From assembly GCA_905479565.1 (NCBI GenBank), contig CAJQMY010000018.1:1-64000 (forward strand): DNA of 64,000 nucleotides, read 5' to 3'. Positions 41,409-50,791 of the stretch are shown piece by piece. The position numbers were made by a program, and so were the translations under genes. The first letter of the stretch is position 1; every line of letters begins with the position of its first letter. Below the pieces are notes generated by a model. That model saw nothing but the letters and a program-made list of their open reading frames with translations. It had not been told where the DNA came from and ran no database searches. This DNA is from an uncultured Candidatus Nitrosopumilus sp. (GTDB lineage: Archaea; Thermoproteota; Nitrososphaeria; Nitrososphaerales; Nitrosopumilaceae).

Positions 41409-41858
41409 ATGGATGCATTAGATGAAGAAACTCTCTTTGTAGGTACTGCAGAAGCAGAACATGTAGAGATGTATCTTAAGGCAATTTGGCACATCAAAGA
41501 AAGAGGAGAAGACGTGAAAATTAGCACAATTGCAAAAATGCTCAATGTAAGACAACCAAGTGTTGTTCAAATGCTCAAAAAATTAAATTTAAAAGATCTT
41601 GTAAATTACAACAAAGCAGGTGTTAGGCTTACAGAGGACGGGGAAAGAATAGGTTCCAGCATGATGAGAAACAGTAGATTACTAGAAGTACTTATGGATA
41701 GTGCACTCAAAGTAGAAATTGATGAGGAAATGGTTTGTGGAATTGAACATCATATGAACAAACAATTTACAGATGCTCTTTGTACCATGCTAAAACATCC
41801 AAGAAAATGTCCACATGATCATGAAATTCCAATGGGCGAATGTTGCAAGTCAGCATAA
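41409..41858 (+). CDS. DtxR/MntR-family metal-dependent regulator
   Basis: A winged helix (AEAEHVEMYLKAIWHIKERG, then AKMLNVRQPSVVQMLKKLN) and a dimerisation/metal domain (GIEHHMNKQFTDALCTMLKH). His, Cys and Glu at the family metal sites are present (EEMVCGIEHH), and the tail ends HPRKCPHDHEIPMGECC, a Cys/His-rich region that could be an extra metal site. At 149 aa it lacks the SH3-like C-terminal domain. It is co-transcribed with the TrmB gene. Confidence 0.9.
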   Translation: MDALDEETLFVGTAEAEHVEMYLKAIWHIKERGEDVKISTIAKMLNVRQPSVVQMLKKLNLKDLVNYNKAGVRLTEDGERIGSSMMRNSRLLEVLMDSALKVEIDEEMVCGIEHHMNKQFTDALCTMLKHPRKCPHDHEIPMGECCKSA

Positions 41859-41901
41859 TCAATACCCAAAAGATATATCATCTTAGAAATCATGTTTTAT
41901 A

Positions 41902-42066
41902 ATGGCATGTTTCTGTGGTTGCGAAACCTATGAAAAAAATGAAGATGGATTCAAAATTGCATGTGTAGCATGTGGACATGGACCTCAAAATCACAATGAT
42001 GAATTCAGAGACGCTGCAAGAAAGAATGAATCACAAAGTCAAAAACGTGATGCAGACTTTGGATAA
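41902..42066 (+). CDS. Small zinc-ribbon-like protein (54 aa)
   Basis: MACFCGCETYEKN at the start and IACVACGHGPQNHN in the middle give two CxC/CxxC knuckles (C3, C5, C7; C23, C26) with a His nearby, followed by a polar charged helix. This fits a small zinc-binding protein. It lies right after the DtxR-type gene and ends one base before the stop of the convergent YjbQ gene. Start ATG 41902 is clear. Confidence 0.6.
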   Translation: MACFCGCETYEKNEDGFKIACVACGHGPQNHNDEFRDAARKNESQSQKRDADFG

Positions 42067-42486
42067 TTATTCTCCAATAATTTTAACTAAAACCCTTTTT
42101 GGTCTTTTACCATCAAATTCACCGTAAAAGATTTCTTCCCATGGTCCAAAATCCAATTTACCATTGGTAATAGCAACTACAACTTCTCTTCCCATTACTT
42201 GTCGTTTTAGATGAGCATCAGCATTGTCCTCACCAGTATTGTTATGATCATATTGTGTAGTTGGCGCATGGGGAGCCAATCCTTCTAACCATTTTTCATA
42301 ATCATGTAACAATCCACCTTCATTATCATTAATGAAAACACTAGCTGTGATATGCATTGCATTTACAAGACAAAGACCATCCTGAACTTCACTTTTTGTT
42401 ACCAGTTTACTTACATCAGATGTAATATTAACAAAAGATCTTCTAGTTTTAACTTCAAAAGTTAAATATTCAGTAAGGGATTTCAT
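42067..42486 (-). CDS. yjbQ: YjbQ/UPF0047 family protein
   Basis: A 139-aa protein of the YjbQ group, which has weak thiamin phosphate synthase activity in some members. [20 protein letters not shown] (residues about 39-58), [27 protein letters not shown] in two parts, and [20 protein letters not shown] are signatures. ATG 42486 ([10 protein letters not shown]) is preferred to ATG 42507, since the family normally starts there and the divergent gene begins at 42516. Confidence 0.88.
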   Translation of the reverse strand: MKSLTEYLTFEVKTRRSFVNITSDVSKLVTKSEVQDGLCLVNAMHITASVFINDNEGGLLHDYEKWLEGLAPHAPTTQYDHNNTGEDNADAHLKRQVMGREVVVAITNGKLDFGPWEEIFYGEFDGKRPKRVLVKIIGE

Positions 42487-42515
42487 GATTTTTTTAATTA
42501 TTCTCATTAATTAAA

Positions 42516-43073
42516 ATGCTAAGCAGGCTCAGAACTCAAGATCCTCATCATCGTCAGAGGGATAGGTACATCACTGCCTGCAAGGCGTATTTCAGACAGT
42601 TTCCTATTGAGTCTTTCAAGAAGCTTGATAAATGGCCAATAGTTCAATCATTCCAAATGGTTGCAATAGATACTCCTTCTTCATTAGAAAGTTTTAGACG
42701 ATTTGTTATTTCAAGTACATGCATGTCTTACGCACCAAGAGCTTATTTGGAAGATTCAGAGGTTTTCGCTGAAAGAGAAGATAATCTCGGGGCGATTTAT
42801 GTTGAAGCAGCTGATAAAGTTACTTTAAAAAAAATTAGAGATGTTACTTTTGTTAATGGCAAAGATGTTTTAGGAATAATCTATAATTCAAAAAGTGGTA
42901 ATACATCACTAAAATGGAGACAATTAAAAAGAAATAATGGTAAAGTTACAGGGGAAGCATCTGCAAATTCTTTAGCAAATTTATCAGAATCAGGTGTTCT
43001 CACTTTAGAATGGGTTGAAAATTATCTAAAAAAGAAATCAGAAGAAACAAAAACTGAAGAAACTACAAGTTAA
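42516..43073 (+). CDS. Uncharacterised protein (185 aa)
   Basis: The N-terminus (LRTQDPHHRQRDRYITACKA) is basic; the middle (AIYVEAADKVTLKKIRDVTF and then DVLGIIYNSKSGNTSLKWRQ) looks like a small beta domain, and the tail is acidic. I recognise no family. A position next to the pelota gene (33 bases, same strand) suggests a shared transcript and perhaps a role in translation or RNA quality control, but this is only context. Confidence 0.7.
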   Translation: MLSRLRTQDPHHRQRDRYITACKAYFRQFPIESFKKLDKWPIVQSFQMVAIDTPSSLESFRRFVISSTCMSYAPRAYLEDSEVFAEREDNLGAIYVEAADKVTLKKIRDVTFVNGKDVLGIIYNSKSGNTSLKWRQLKRNNGKVTGEASANSLANLSESGVLTLEWVENYLKKKSEETKTEETTS

Positions 43074-43105
43074 ACTCTTTTCTTTTTGCAAATTAGAATA
43101 ATATC

Positions 43106-44158
43106 ATGATTATAAAGACAATAGATGAGAATTCAATATCCGTTATTCCAGAAGACTCAGAAGATCTTTTGAACCTGCGTCGGATTGTTAAAAAAGATGA
43201 CAAAGTGATCGGAGATACAACAAGAGTTCTAAAACAAGACAAGGATTATGCAAGACCAGATAAAGGTGAGAGAATCAAAATTAGAATTGCATTAACTGTA
43301 GAAAAAATTTCACTTGATGATGTCTTAGATAAATTAAGAGTAGGTGGTACAATTTTTGAATCAAGTAATGAATCAGTACCACATGGATCACATCATTCAT
43401 TTATTCTAAAACTAAATGATGGAATTACAATTTCAAAGAAAAAATGGTTGCCTATAGAAAAAAAACTTTTAGAATCAAGTAATGATCAAATTAGTTTTGT
43501 TCTAGTAGCAATTGACACTAGTGATAGTGGTATTGCTAGATTAAGAGGTACACATTTGGAATTTATGCCAAATATTTATTCAGGTTCTGGCGGAAAAAGA
43601 TACAAAACTAATTTCAATATTGAAAAATTCTTTGAGCAGATACAGCAAGCACTATCATCTACTCTCAAAGAAGGGGATACAATGGTAATTTTTGGCCCAG
43701 GTGAAACAAAGAAAAGATTTGCAAATTTCATAGAAAAATCTCAAAAACTTCATAAATTTAAAATTCAAATTATTGATGGAATTGATTCAGGTGGAGAAGA
43801 TGGAATTTACATATTTACAAAATCACATGCAATGCAAGAAATAATGTCAGATAGTAAATTGGCTAAAGTTTCATCAATAATTGACAAAGTTATGATTTTG
43901 GCAAACAAGAAAAGTAAAAAATTCACTATGGGATATAACGAAACTTTTAATGCAAATCAAATAGGTGCAGTTGAATCACTGGTATTTTCTGATAAAGCAA
44001 TACAAGATAATGATGAACAAGAAATAATGGATTTTCTAAATGATGCAGAAAACAAGGGAGTAGAAATTTACAGTGTTGACTCTTCTACGGATATTGGTCT
44101 TAGAGTTACAGGTTTGGGCGGGATTGTTTCCTTGTTAAGATACACACTAGAATCCTAA
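43106..44158 (+). CDS. pelA: mRNA surveillance protein pelota
   Basis: The archaeal homologue of Dom34/pelota, which with aEF1A or aABCE1 releases stalled ribosomes. It has a three-domain plan at 350 aa: an Sm-like N-terminus (EDSEDLLNLRRIVKKDDKVI, residues 17-36), a central domain (VLVAIDTSDSGIARLRGTHLE) and a C-terminal eRF1-3-like domain (ENKGVEIYSVDSSTDIGLRV; LGGIVSLLRY). It lacks the GGQ of release factors, as expected. Its end overlaps the end of cutA by four bases. Confidence 0.93.
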   Translation: MIIKTIDENSISVIPEDSEDLLNLRRIVKKDDKVIGDTTRVLKQDKDYARPDKGERIKIRIALTVEKISLDDVLDKLRVGGTIFESSNESVPHGSHHSFILKLNDGITISKKKWLPIEKKLLESSNDQISFVLVAIDTSDSGIARLRGTHLEFMPNIYSGSGGKRYKTNFNIEKFFEQIQQALSSTLKEGDTMVIFGPGETKKRFANFIEKSQKLHKFKIQIIDGIDSGGEDGIYIFTKSHAMQEIMSDSKLAKVSSIIDKVMILANKKSKKFTMGYNETFNANQIGAVESLVFSDKAIQDNDEQEIMDFLNDAENKGVEIYSVDSSTDIGLRVTGLGGIVSLLRYTLES

Positions 44159-44466
44159 GTAGTAGATTCTACTAACCATTTAAAATAGAATTTATCAATT
44201 GAAGTAACATCAATTTCCACTACTTCGGGAACATCATAAGGATGAGTTTCCTTTATTTTCTTTTTTAATATAGTCTTGTTTTTTGTAATTGTTTTGAATA
44301 TAGCAAGATATTCTGATGAATTTTCTACTTTCCCCTTCCAAGCATAAATTGACAAAATTTTAGAGATATTGACACAGGCAACTATTTTGCTTTTTACAAG
44401 TTGATTTGCAAATTTAGAGATAGATTTTTTGTTAGGATATGTTGAGATAATTATTACTGGTTTCAT
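44155..44466 (-). CDS. cutA: Divalent cation tolerance protein CutA1
   Basis: A 103-aa trimeric ferredoxin-like protein: VIIISTYPNKKSISKFANQL, then KIVACVNISKILSIYAWKGK with the conserved Cys and Trp-Lys-Gly, and KETHPYDVPEVVEID near 78-92. These are the signature stretches of CutA1. The role is linked to metal ions in bacteria and remains uncertain in archaea. Confidence 0.93.
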   Translation of the reverse strand: MKPVIIISTYPNKKSISKFANQLVKSKIVACVNISKILSIYAWKGKVENSSEYLAIFKTITKNKTILKKKIKETHPYDVPEVVEIDVTSIDKFYFKWLVESTT

Positions 44467-44509
44467 AGTAAACGATAAATGGCCGTACTTTAAAAAATTA
44501 ACAATTAGT

Positions 44510-45730
44510 TTGGAACTTGATTTTATTACTCAGAATTCGATAATCTATGTCTTGATGGCTTGGGTGATAATTATTGTAATTGCAAAAGCTCTAAAATTAG
44601 AAAAATATGGTTTTGAACTAAAAGCGTACAGTCTAGTATACAAGAATAAAAGCGTAAACGAGATATTAATCAAAATTTTAGGAAAAACAAAAAGAAGCAT
44701 TAAGATTTTTGCAGATCTCAGTGTGATAGCAGGATTCATAATGATGGGATTTGCATTTTACTTTTTGTTAAACAATGTATCAAACTATTTTGTTGCACAA
44801 TCAAATTTTTCAGAATTAACAGTACTTATCCCAGGAGTTACATTAACTTCAGCACCAGCTATTGCATACTTCTTACTTTCAATTCCAATTGTATTAGTAA
44901 TGCATGAAGGGGCACACGGTATAGTAGCTGCATTAGAAAAAATTAAAATTAAGACCGGAGGATTTGCCATATTCATTGCACTATTTGCAGGATTTGTAGA
45001 ACCAGATGAGGAAGAATTTGAAAAAGCTAAAAAGATTTCAAAATTAAGAGTAATTGGCGCAGGTGCTACATCGAATGTATTATTTGCAATTATTTTAGGT
45101 GCAATTATGTTAACAAATCCACTATTTGGAATGGTTATAGAAAGCATTCCACTATTTGGAGATCCTATTTTAGGTACGTTCTATGAATTATCACAGGGAG
45201 TTTTAATAATTTCAATAATTCCAAATTCAGGTGCAGAACAAGCAGGATTACTTCCAAATGATATCATTACTTCAATTAATGATATACCGACCCATGGTCC
45301 AGCTGATTTTCCTGTCTTAAATCCAGGAGAAATAGCTGATGTTTCCGTAATTAGAGATGGTCAAATATTAGAATTTGAATTAGAGGTAATGCCAGATCCA
45401 GCTGATCCGGAAAGAGGATTGATAGGAATTATGAGAGATACTTCAATCCCATACAAACCTGTAATGAATTTCATTGATTGGACAAATGTTGACTTCAACA
45501 TTTCAATGTTCTTAGTATGGCTTTGGATGATTTCATTTTTCATCGGAATTATCAACATGCTGCCTCTACCAATTTTAGATGGAGGAAAATTCATTCATAC
45601 AATTATTGATAAAAGATTTTCAGATAAATTAGTCAACATAGTAATGTGGGGAATATACGCATTCACCTTTGTCTTATTTGGCCTCAACATTGCCTTATCA
45701 TATTTGAAATCTGGATGGTTTACAATCTAA
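44510..45730 (+). CDS. Site-2-type intramembrane metalloprotease with PDZ domain
   Basis: An M50 family protease that cuts membrane proteins within the bilayer. VMHEGAHGIVAALEK (HExxH) and NMLPLPILDGGKFIH (the LDG zinc Asp motif) form the active site; between them lies a PDZ domain (VLIISIIPNSGAEQAGLLPNDI). There are about seven hydrophobic segments. The frame is open up to 44429, but that would overlap the start of the divergent cutA gene, so TTG 44510 (about 406 aa) is preferred. Confidence 0.87.
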   Translation: MELDFITQNSIIYVLMAWVIIIVIAKALKLEKYGFELKAYSLVYKNKSVNEILIKILGKTKRSIKIFADLSVIAGFIMMGFAFYFLLNNVSNYFVAQSNFSELTVLIPGVTLTSAPAIAYFLLSIPIVLVMHEGAHGIVAALEKIKIKTGGFAIFIALFAGFVEPDEEEFEKAKKISKLRVIGAGATSNVLFAIILGAIMLTNPLFGMVIESIPLFGDPILGTFYELSQGVLIISIIPNSGAEQAGLLPNDIITSINDIPTHGPADFPVLNPGEIADVSVIRDGQILEFELEVMPDPADPERGLIGIMRDTSIPYKPVMNFIDWTNVDFNISMFLVWLWMISFFIGIINMLPLPILDGGKFIHTIIDKRFSDKLVNIVMWGIYAFTFVLFGLNIALSYLKSGWFTI

Positions 45731-45773
45731 AAACACCTAAAGAATCATTAATGAAAAAAACTTAGTTGATTTC

Positions 45774-46688
45774 ATGAATTGTGACAGATGTGAAAATTCT
45801 GCAGCATATACAAGAAAATATTCTGGAGAAAAACTTTGCTCACAATGTTTCTCAAAGTCTATTGTAAGAAAAACTGCAAAAACCATTTCAAAATACAATA
45901 TGATCAAACATAACGATTTAGTAGCCGTTGCAGTATCTGGAGGAAAAGATTCTCTAGCACTATTAAAAATTATCAATGAAATGGCATTAACTCATAGTTT
46001 CAAAATAAAAGCAATTACCATTGATGAAGGAATTCCAGGGTATAGAAATGAAGCATTGGAGATTGTTGAAAAATTTTGTGCAGAATTAAATGTAGAACAC
46101 AAGGTTTACGCATACAAAGATCTTTTTGAATTAACACTAGATGAAGCCCTTGATTTACGAGAAAGTGAGAAAACATCATCATGTTCAATCTGTGGAACGC
46201 TAAGAAGAAGAGCAATAGATTATGCAGCAAAAGACATTGGTGCAGATGTAATTGCAACAGGTCACAATCTTGATGACACATTACAAACATTTGTCATAAA
46301 CATGTTATCAGGAGATACAACCAAGATCGGATGGATGGATCCTGATACGTCTACAAATAATTTAAGAAAAATAAAACCATTTTGTGAGATTTATGAATCT
46401 GAAATAGTTTTTTATGCATTTACAAATGATATACCGTTTCAATCTGAACCATGTCCGCACATGAATGAAGGAATACGAACAGAAATTCGTGGATTTTTAA
46501 ATTCATTAGAAAATCAGCATAGTGGAATTAAAAATAATTTTTATCAATCAATTCTCAAAATTTCAACAGCAGTAAAAAATTCTAGTTTTAAAAAAAAAAT
46601 AAAATGTAAAAAATGTGGAAACGATTGTACAGGAAATGTATGCTCAGTATGTAATGTAGTTTTAAAACTAAAAGAAAATCAAACCTAA
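45774..46688 (+). CDS. ncsA: tRNA 2-thiolation protein (NcsA/TtuA/Ctu1 family)
   Basis: A PP-loop ATP-pyrophosphatase (VAVSGGKDSLALLKI, residues 54-68) that thiolates U34 or U54 of tRNA. An N-terminal zinc finger CDRCENSAAYTRKYSGEKLC (two CxxC-type pairs), the catalytic CSICGTLRRRAID, GHNLDDTLQTFVINML and a C-terminal zinc ribbon (CKKCGNDCTGNVCSVC) complete the 304-aa family plan. Sulfur would come from a ubiquitin-like carrier. SRP RNA follows on the same strand. Confidence 0.93.
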   Translation: MNCDRCENSAAYTRKYSGEKLCSQCFSKSIVRKTAKTISKYNMIKHNDLVAVAVSGGKDSLALLKIINEMALTHSFKIKAITIDEGIPGYRNEALEIVEKFCAELNVEHKVYAYKDLFELTLDEALDLRESEKTSSCSICGTLRRRAIDYAAKDIGADVIATGHNLDDTLQTFVINMLSGDTTKIGWMDPDTSTNNLRKIKPFCEIYESEIVFYAFTNDIPFQSEPCPHMNEGIRTEIRGFLNSLENQHSGIKNNFYQSILKISTAVKNSSFKKKIKCKKCGNDCTGNVCSVCNVVLKLKENQT

Positions 46689-46691
46689 TGC

Positions 46692-46698
46692 AAATATA
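46692..46698 (+). promoter_or_regulatory. TATA box of SRP RNA gene
   Basis: AAATATA is centred 25 bases before the first paired base of the SRP RNA (46720), at the standard archaeal TATA-to-start distance. No other TATA-like sequence lies in the gap after ncsA. Confidence 0.5.
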
Positions 46699-46719
46699 AC
46701 ATACTTTCTTAGGAAAATT

Positions 46720-47035
46720 GGTAGTAGGTAGGATCAGGGTGCCAGCCGTGCCCTATTCTGAAACCGGCTATATGCAGAGATCAGCAACTGTTGGGTAAAT
46801 CTCTAGATGGGTAATTCCCGCTTGGTGTGCGGAAATGAAATCACGCCGAGGCGGGTGGTTGTAGGACTAGAAATATCCGAAGGGATAACTTCTAAGACCG
46901 AGCCATCGAAAGGGATGAGGTCCGGGAGGGAGCAATCCTAAGGTGGAGCATCCACGCTTCCTCGTCAACGTGGCGGATCTTGTACACCTTGAAATGGGGC
47001 TATTCATCTAGACTGGAGCCAACAGATCTACTACC
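46720..47035 (+). ncRNA. ffs: Signal recognition particle (7S) RNA
   Basis: The RNA core of the SRP, which targets membrane and export proteins. Ends pair (GGUAGUAG at the 5' end with CUACUACC-like 3' end). The SRP54-binding helix 8 region GAGGUCCGGGAGGGAGCAAU with CCUAAGG behind it is clear at about 46917-46945, and GUGGAGCAUCCACG forms a further hairpin. It is 316 nt, in the archaeal range, and GC-rich compared with flanking DNA. No protein frame covers it. Confidence 0.92.
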
Positions 47036-47064
47036 TTTATAATTAAAACAAAAATTGCAATTTC

Positions 47065-47397
47065 ATGGAAGAAATTATCTCATTTGGAACTAAAAGAAGT
47101 TATGAAGACTTTAAGAAACAAATTCCAACTTCAGTATTACCATTATTTGATTCAATTAGGAAATTTTGCTTTTCTTTAAGTAGTAAAGTGATTGAAGATA
47201 TACGAATGCATAGAGTGGTTTTTTGTAAATCAATGACATTCAGATGGTTTGCAGATGTTGAACCAGAAAGAGAAGGAGTTATTATAAAAATTCAAAAAAG
47301 CAGAAAAGATCCAATCCAAATTATTCAAGTAAAAATAAACCAAGAAATTTCAGAAATTACTCAAACCATTAAGAATGCATTTGAAGAAATTCACTAG
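47065..47397 (+). CDS. DUF5655-like small protein (110 aa)
   Basis: A helix-then-strand protein with KQIPTSVLPLFDSIRKFCFSL near 19-39, IEDIRMHRVVFCKSMTFRWF and PEREGVIIKIQKS. The pattern of a helix, then a strand with aromatic residues and basic patch looks like the DUF5655/DUF1801 type of small uncharacterised domain. The fold guess is of medium strength. Its end overlaps acylphosphatase by 4 bases. Confidence 0.7.
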   Translation: MEEIISFGTKRSYEDFKKQIPTSVLPLFDSIRKFCFSLSSKVIEDIRMHRVVFCKSMTFRWFADVEPEREGVIIKIQKSRKDPIQIIQVKINQEISEITQTIKNAFEEIH

Positions 47398-47672
47398 TAC
47401 AACACGTCAAATTTTGAAAATTCTCCAGTAAATTTTTCATTATGTATCTCTACATCCTCAACTCTTGCATTAGCAGGACCACTATGAGCCCATTTAATTA
47501 ATAAATCAATTTTTTCCACTTCACCTTCTAAAACAGATTCCACTTTACCATCTTTGAGATTTTTTATCCAACCAAAAACATCATTTTTCTTTGCCATTAC
47601 TTTTAATGTTTGTCGGAAAAAAACACCCTGTACCTTTCCAGTTACAAAAAGTCTAACACGTTGTTTCGACAT
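47394..47672 (-). CDS. acyP: Acylphosphatase
   Basis: A 92-aa enzyme that hydrolyses acyl phosphates. RVRLFVTGKVQGVFFRQTL (residues 4-22) is the catalytic loop with the phosphate-binding Arg, followed by VFGWIKNLKDGKVESVLEGE with the catalytic Asn. The full ferredoxin-like fold is present. The Ser-Lys-Gln start and ATG are in place. Confidence 0.95.
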   Translation of the reverse strand: MSKQRVRLFVTGKVQGVFFRQTLKVMAKKNDVFGWIKNLKDGKVESVLEGEVEKIDLLIKWAHSGPANARVEDVEIHNEKFTGEFSKFDVLY

Positions 47673-47721
47673 TAAGATAATAATTTACTGAGCTATTAAT
47701 CAATTTTAGGTTAAAGAAAAA

Positions 47722-48456
47722 TTACTTTCTTTCTTTGATTCTAGCTCTACCAGTCTTTCTTGCAGCAATACTACCTACTTTCGCACCAGGAGGAGCATCT
47801 CTTGAAACTGTAGAACTTTGTCCAACGTGTTGATGTCTACCACCACCGTGTGGGTGTACATATGCTGCTTGAGCAACACCTCTTACAATTGGATATTTCT
47901 TTCCTTTAGCTTTAAAACTACGCCACTTGTTACCTGCACTCATAAAATGTCTTTCAGTTGCTCCACCACCAGCTAAAGTACCAATCATGGCTCTGTTTTT
48001 AGGATTAAGAGTAGCAAATTTTCCAGATGGAAGTTTGACTGTTACACCATCATCACCATGTGAAAAGATAGTTGCATCGGTACCTGCAGATTTTACAATA
48101 GCACCGCCATCACCAAAATGTTTTTCAATATTACATACGATTGTGCCATCAGGGATATTTTGAACACTGATAACATTTCCTTTTTTAATTTCTGATTTTA
48201 ATCCAAATTGTAAAGTTCCACCTACTGTAGTTCCAAGAACTGCGGGTACAAACGATACAGAGCCATCTTCAAATCTGATTTTAGATAATGGAGCTTCTCT
48301 TCCACGTTCATGAACTAGATCAATAATTTCGCCTGTATGTTGTTCAGATAGTGGAAAACGTGGATAATTTGCTTTTGTGCCTACTTTACCAGTAGATGTT
48401 GATCTAAATTGATTACCTCCACGGCCTCGTCTTCTTACTAATGGTCTCTTACCCAA
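47722..48456 (-). CDS. rpl2: 50S ribosomal protein L2
   Basis: A core large-subunit protein near the peptidyl transferase centre. KRPLVRRRGRGGNQFRS at the start, LIHERGREAPLSK-like loop (VHERGREAPLSKIRFEDGS) and the C-terminal GVAQAAYVHPHGGGRHQHVG are diagnostic. The family's key His in HPHGGG is present. It is 244 aa. It stands apart from the usual S10/spc ribosomal cluster, as often seen in thaumarchaea. Confidence 0.96.
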   Translation of the reverse strand: MGKRPLVRRRGRGGNQFRSTSTGKVGTKANYPRFPLSEQHTGEIIDLVHERGREAPLSKIRFEDGSVSFVPAVLGTTVGGTLQFGLKSEIKKGNVISVQNIPDGTIVCNIEKHFGDGGAIVKSAGTDATIFSHGDDGVTVKLPSGKFATLNPKNRAMIGTLAGGGATERHFMSAGNKWRSFKAKGKKYPIVRGVAQAAYVHPHGGGRHQHVGQSSTVSRDAPPGAKVGSIAARKTGRARIKERK

Positions 48457-48572
48457 GTTGATCGTTTCCGACGCAAAGAGAATTTTAAGCTTGTGGTGTG
48501 ACTTGCTAGTTCTACCTATTAGTTTTTGAAATTACCACAAAGGTATAAAAATTAGAATTGAAGTCATTGAGT

Positions 48573-50759
48573 ATGAGTCAAAATGCTCTTTCTCTTAAAG
48601 TACTTGAAGCATATACACGAGATGTAGGAAGAGGAGTAGCAAGAATTGATTATGATTCAATGGATACCTTAAATGCCTCAACAGGAGACGTTATTGAAAT
48701 TAAAGGTAAAAGAAGAACAGTAGCAAAATGTCTTCCACTTTATCCTTCAGATGAGGGTAAAGGAATTATCAGAATTGATGGACTCGGGCGAAATAATTCA
48801 GGAATAGCAATTGGAGATACAATATCAGTTAGAAAAATAAAAGCAGTTGCAGCAGAAAAAGTAGTAGTTGCACCACTTGAAGCAATTCCTCCAATCGATG
48901 AAAGATATCTTGCAGATGCTTTAGAGAGCGTCCCTTTGATTAAAGGTGATAATGTGATGGTACCATACTTTGGTGGACGTTTAACTTTTCAAGTTATTGG
49001 AGTTAATCCAGCAGCTGATGCTGTTTTAGTAACTCAAAAAACGGTTTTCCATATTGCAGAAAAAGGAGAAACATTACGTGGAGTTCCTCAAGTAACCTAT
49101 GAAGATATTGGTGGAATTTCAAATGAAATTAAAAAAGTTAGAGAAATGATTGAGCTTCCATTAAGACATCCTGAAATATTTGAAAAGTTAGGAATTGAAG
49201 CTCCAAAAGGAGTGTTATTGTATGGTCCACCAGGAACTGGTAAAACACTACTTGCAAAAGCAGTAGCAAATGAAAGTCAAGCTCATTTTATCAGTATTTC
49301 AGGTCCAGAAATTATGAGTAAGTTTTATGGTGAAAGTGAAGCAAGGTTAAGAGAAATTTTCAAAGAAGCAAGAGAAAAAGCTCCGTCAATAATTTTTGTT
49401 GATGAGATTGATTCTATTGCTCCAAAAAGAGAAGAAGTCACAGGAGAGGTTGAAAGAAGAGTTGTTTCTCAAATGTTATCATTAATGGATGGTCTAGAAT
49501 CTAGAGGAAAAGTTATTGTCATATCGGCAACAAACAGACCAAATGCAATTGATCCTGCATTAAGAAGACCAGGAAGATTTGATAGAGAAATTGAGATTAA
49601 AGTTCCAGATAAAAAAGGAAGAGGAGACATTCTTGCAATTCACAGTAGAAACATGCCATTATCAGATGATGTAGACATGAAAAAAATATCAGCAGTTAGC
49701 CATGGATATGTTGGTGCAGATTTAGAATACCTCTGTAAAGAAGCAGCAATGAAATGTTTGAGAAGGTTATTACCAGTTTTGAATTTAGAAGAAGAAAAAC
49801 TTCCACCAGAAACTTTGGATAAACTAATTGTAAATCATGAAGATTTCCAAAAAGCATTGATTGAGGTAACACCATCAGGAATGCGAGAAGTTTTCATCGA
49901 AAATCCAGATGTAAAATGGGAAGACGTTGGCGGCTTAGATGAAGTCAAACAAGAGTTACAAGAAGCTGTAGAATGGCCAATGAAATATCCTGGTCTTTAT
50001 GATAAACTAGGGCATAGTATGCCAAGAGGAATATTACTTCACGGTCCAAGTGGTACTGGTAAAACTCTACTTGCAAAAGCAGTGGCTACTCAGAGTGAAG
50101 CAAACTTTGTTTCAGTTAGAGGCCCCGAACTCTTATCAAAATGGGTAGGAGAATCAGAACGAGGAATTAGAGAAATTTTCAAACGTGCACGTCAATCTGC
50201 ACCATGTGTCGTATTCTTTGATGAGATTGATTCTATTGCTCCAATAAGAGGTGCCGGTGGAGAAACTGCAGTTACTGAAAGAGTAGTAAGTCAATTACTA
50301 ACAGAATTAGATGGAATGGAAAATATGCACGGCGTTATAGTATTAGCAGCAACAAATAGAGCAGACATGATTGATCCTGCATTATTAAGACCAGGAAGAT
50401 TTGATAAAATTATTCAAATCCCACTTCCAGATAAAGAAAGTAGAAAGAGTATATTAAAAATTAATGCTGAAAAGATTCCAACCATTACTGATGAGAACGA
50501 TCCGAATCATATTAATTTCGATAAACTATCAGAACTAACTGATGGACTTAGTGGCGCAGACACATCATCTATTGCAAATACTGCAGTATCTCTAGTTATT
50601 CATGAATTCTTAGATAAAAATCCAGATGTAAAAGATATCGAAAAGAAAGATGTCGATGCCAAGGTTTCCATGAAACACTTTGAAGAAGCAGTAAAGAAAG
50701 TAAGAGAACAAAAAGACCTCAAGATAGGTGAAAAATTAGTGGCTTCCTATTACAGGTAG
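48573..50759 (+). CDS. cdc48: Cdc48/VCP-type AAA ATPase
   Basis: A double AAA+ unfoldase. The N-domain (residues 1-190) is followed by D1 with Walker A GPPGTGKT, Walker [16 protein letters not shown] and [17 protein letters not shown], and D2 with [20 protein letters not shown] and [19 protein letters not shown]. The 728-aa length is typical. The frame is open to TTG 48558, but ATG 48573 ([17 protein letters not shown]) is the normal family start. It probably feeds proteasomal degradation. Confidence 0.95.
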   Translation: MSQNALSLKVLEAYTRDVGRGVARIDYDSMDTLNASTGDVIEIKGKRRTVAKCLPLYPSDEGKGIIRIDGLGRNNSGIAIGDTISVRKIKAVAAEKVVVAPLEAIPPIDERYLADALESVPLIKGDNVMVPYFGGRLTFQVIGVNPAADAVLVTQKTVFHIAEKGETLRGVPQVTYEDIGGISNEIKKVREMIELPLRHPEIFEKLGIEAPKGVLLYGPPGTGKTLLAKAVANESQAHFISISGPEIMSKFYGESEARLREIFKEAREKAPSIIFVDEIDSIAPKREEVTGEVERRVVSQMLSLMDGLESRGKVIVISATNRPNAIDPALRRPGRFDREIEIKVPDKKGRGDILAIHSRNMPLSDDVDMKKISAVSHGYVGADLEYLCKEAAMKCLRRLLPVLNLEEEKLPPETLDKLIVNHEDFQKALIEVTPSGMREVFIENPDVKWEDVGGLDEVKQELQEAVEWPMKYPGLYDKLGHSMPRGILLHGPSGTGKTLLAKAVATQSEANFVSVRGPELLSKWVGESERGIREIFKRARQSAPCVVFFDEIDSIAPIRGAGGETAVTERVVSQLLTELDGMENMHGVIVLAATNRADMIDPALLRPGRFDKIIQIPLPDKESRKSILKINAEKIPTITDENDPNHINFDKLSELTDGLSGADTSSIANTAVSLVIHEFLDKNPDVKDIEKKDVDAKVSMKHFEEAVKKVREQKDLKIGEKLVASYYR

Positions 50760-50791
50760 TTTTAATAAAATAACAAATCTAATTCTCGTAA

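Noticed and set aside
46015-46290. 91-aa minus-strand frame inside ncsA
   Set aside because: It is a shadow of the conserved PP-loop protein on the plus strand.
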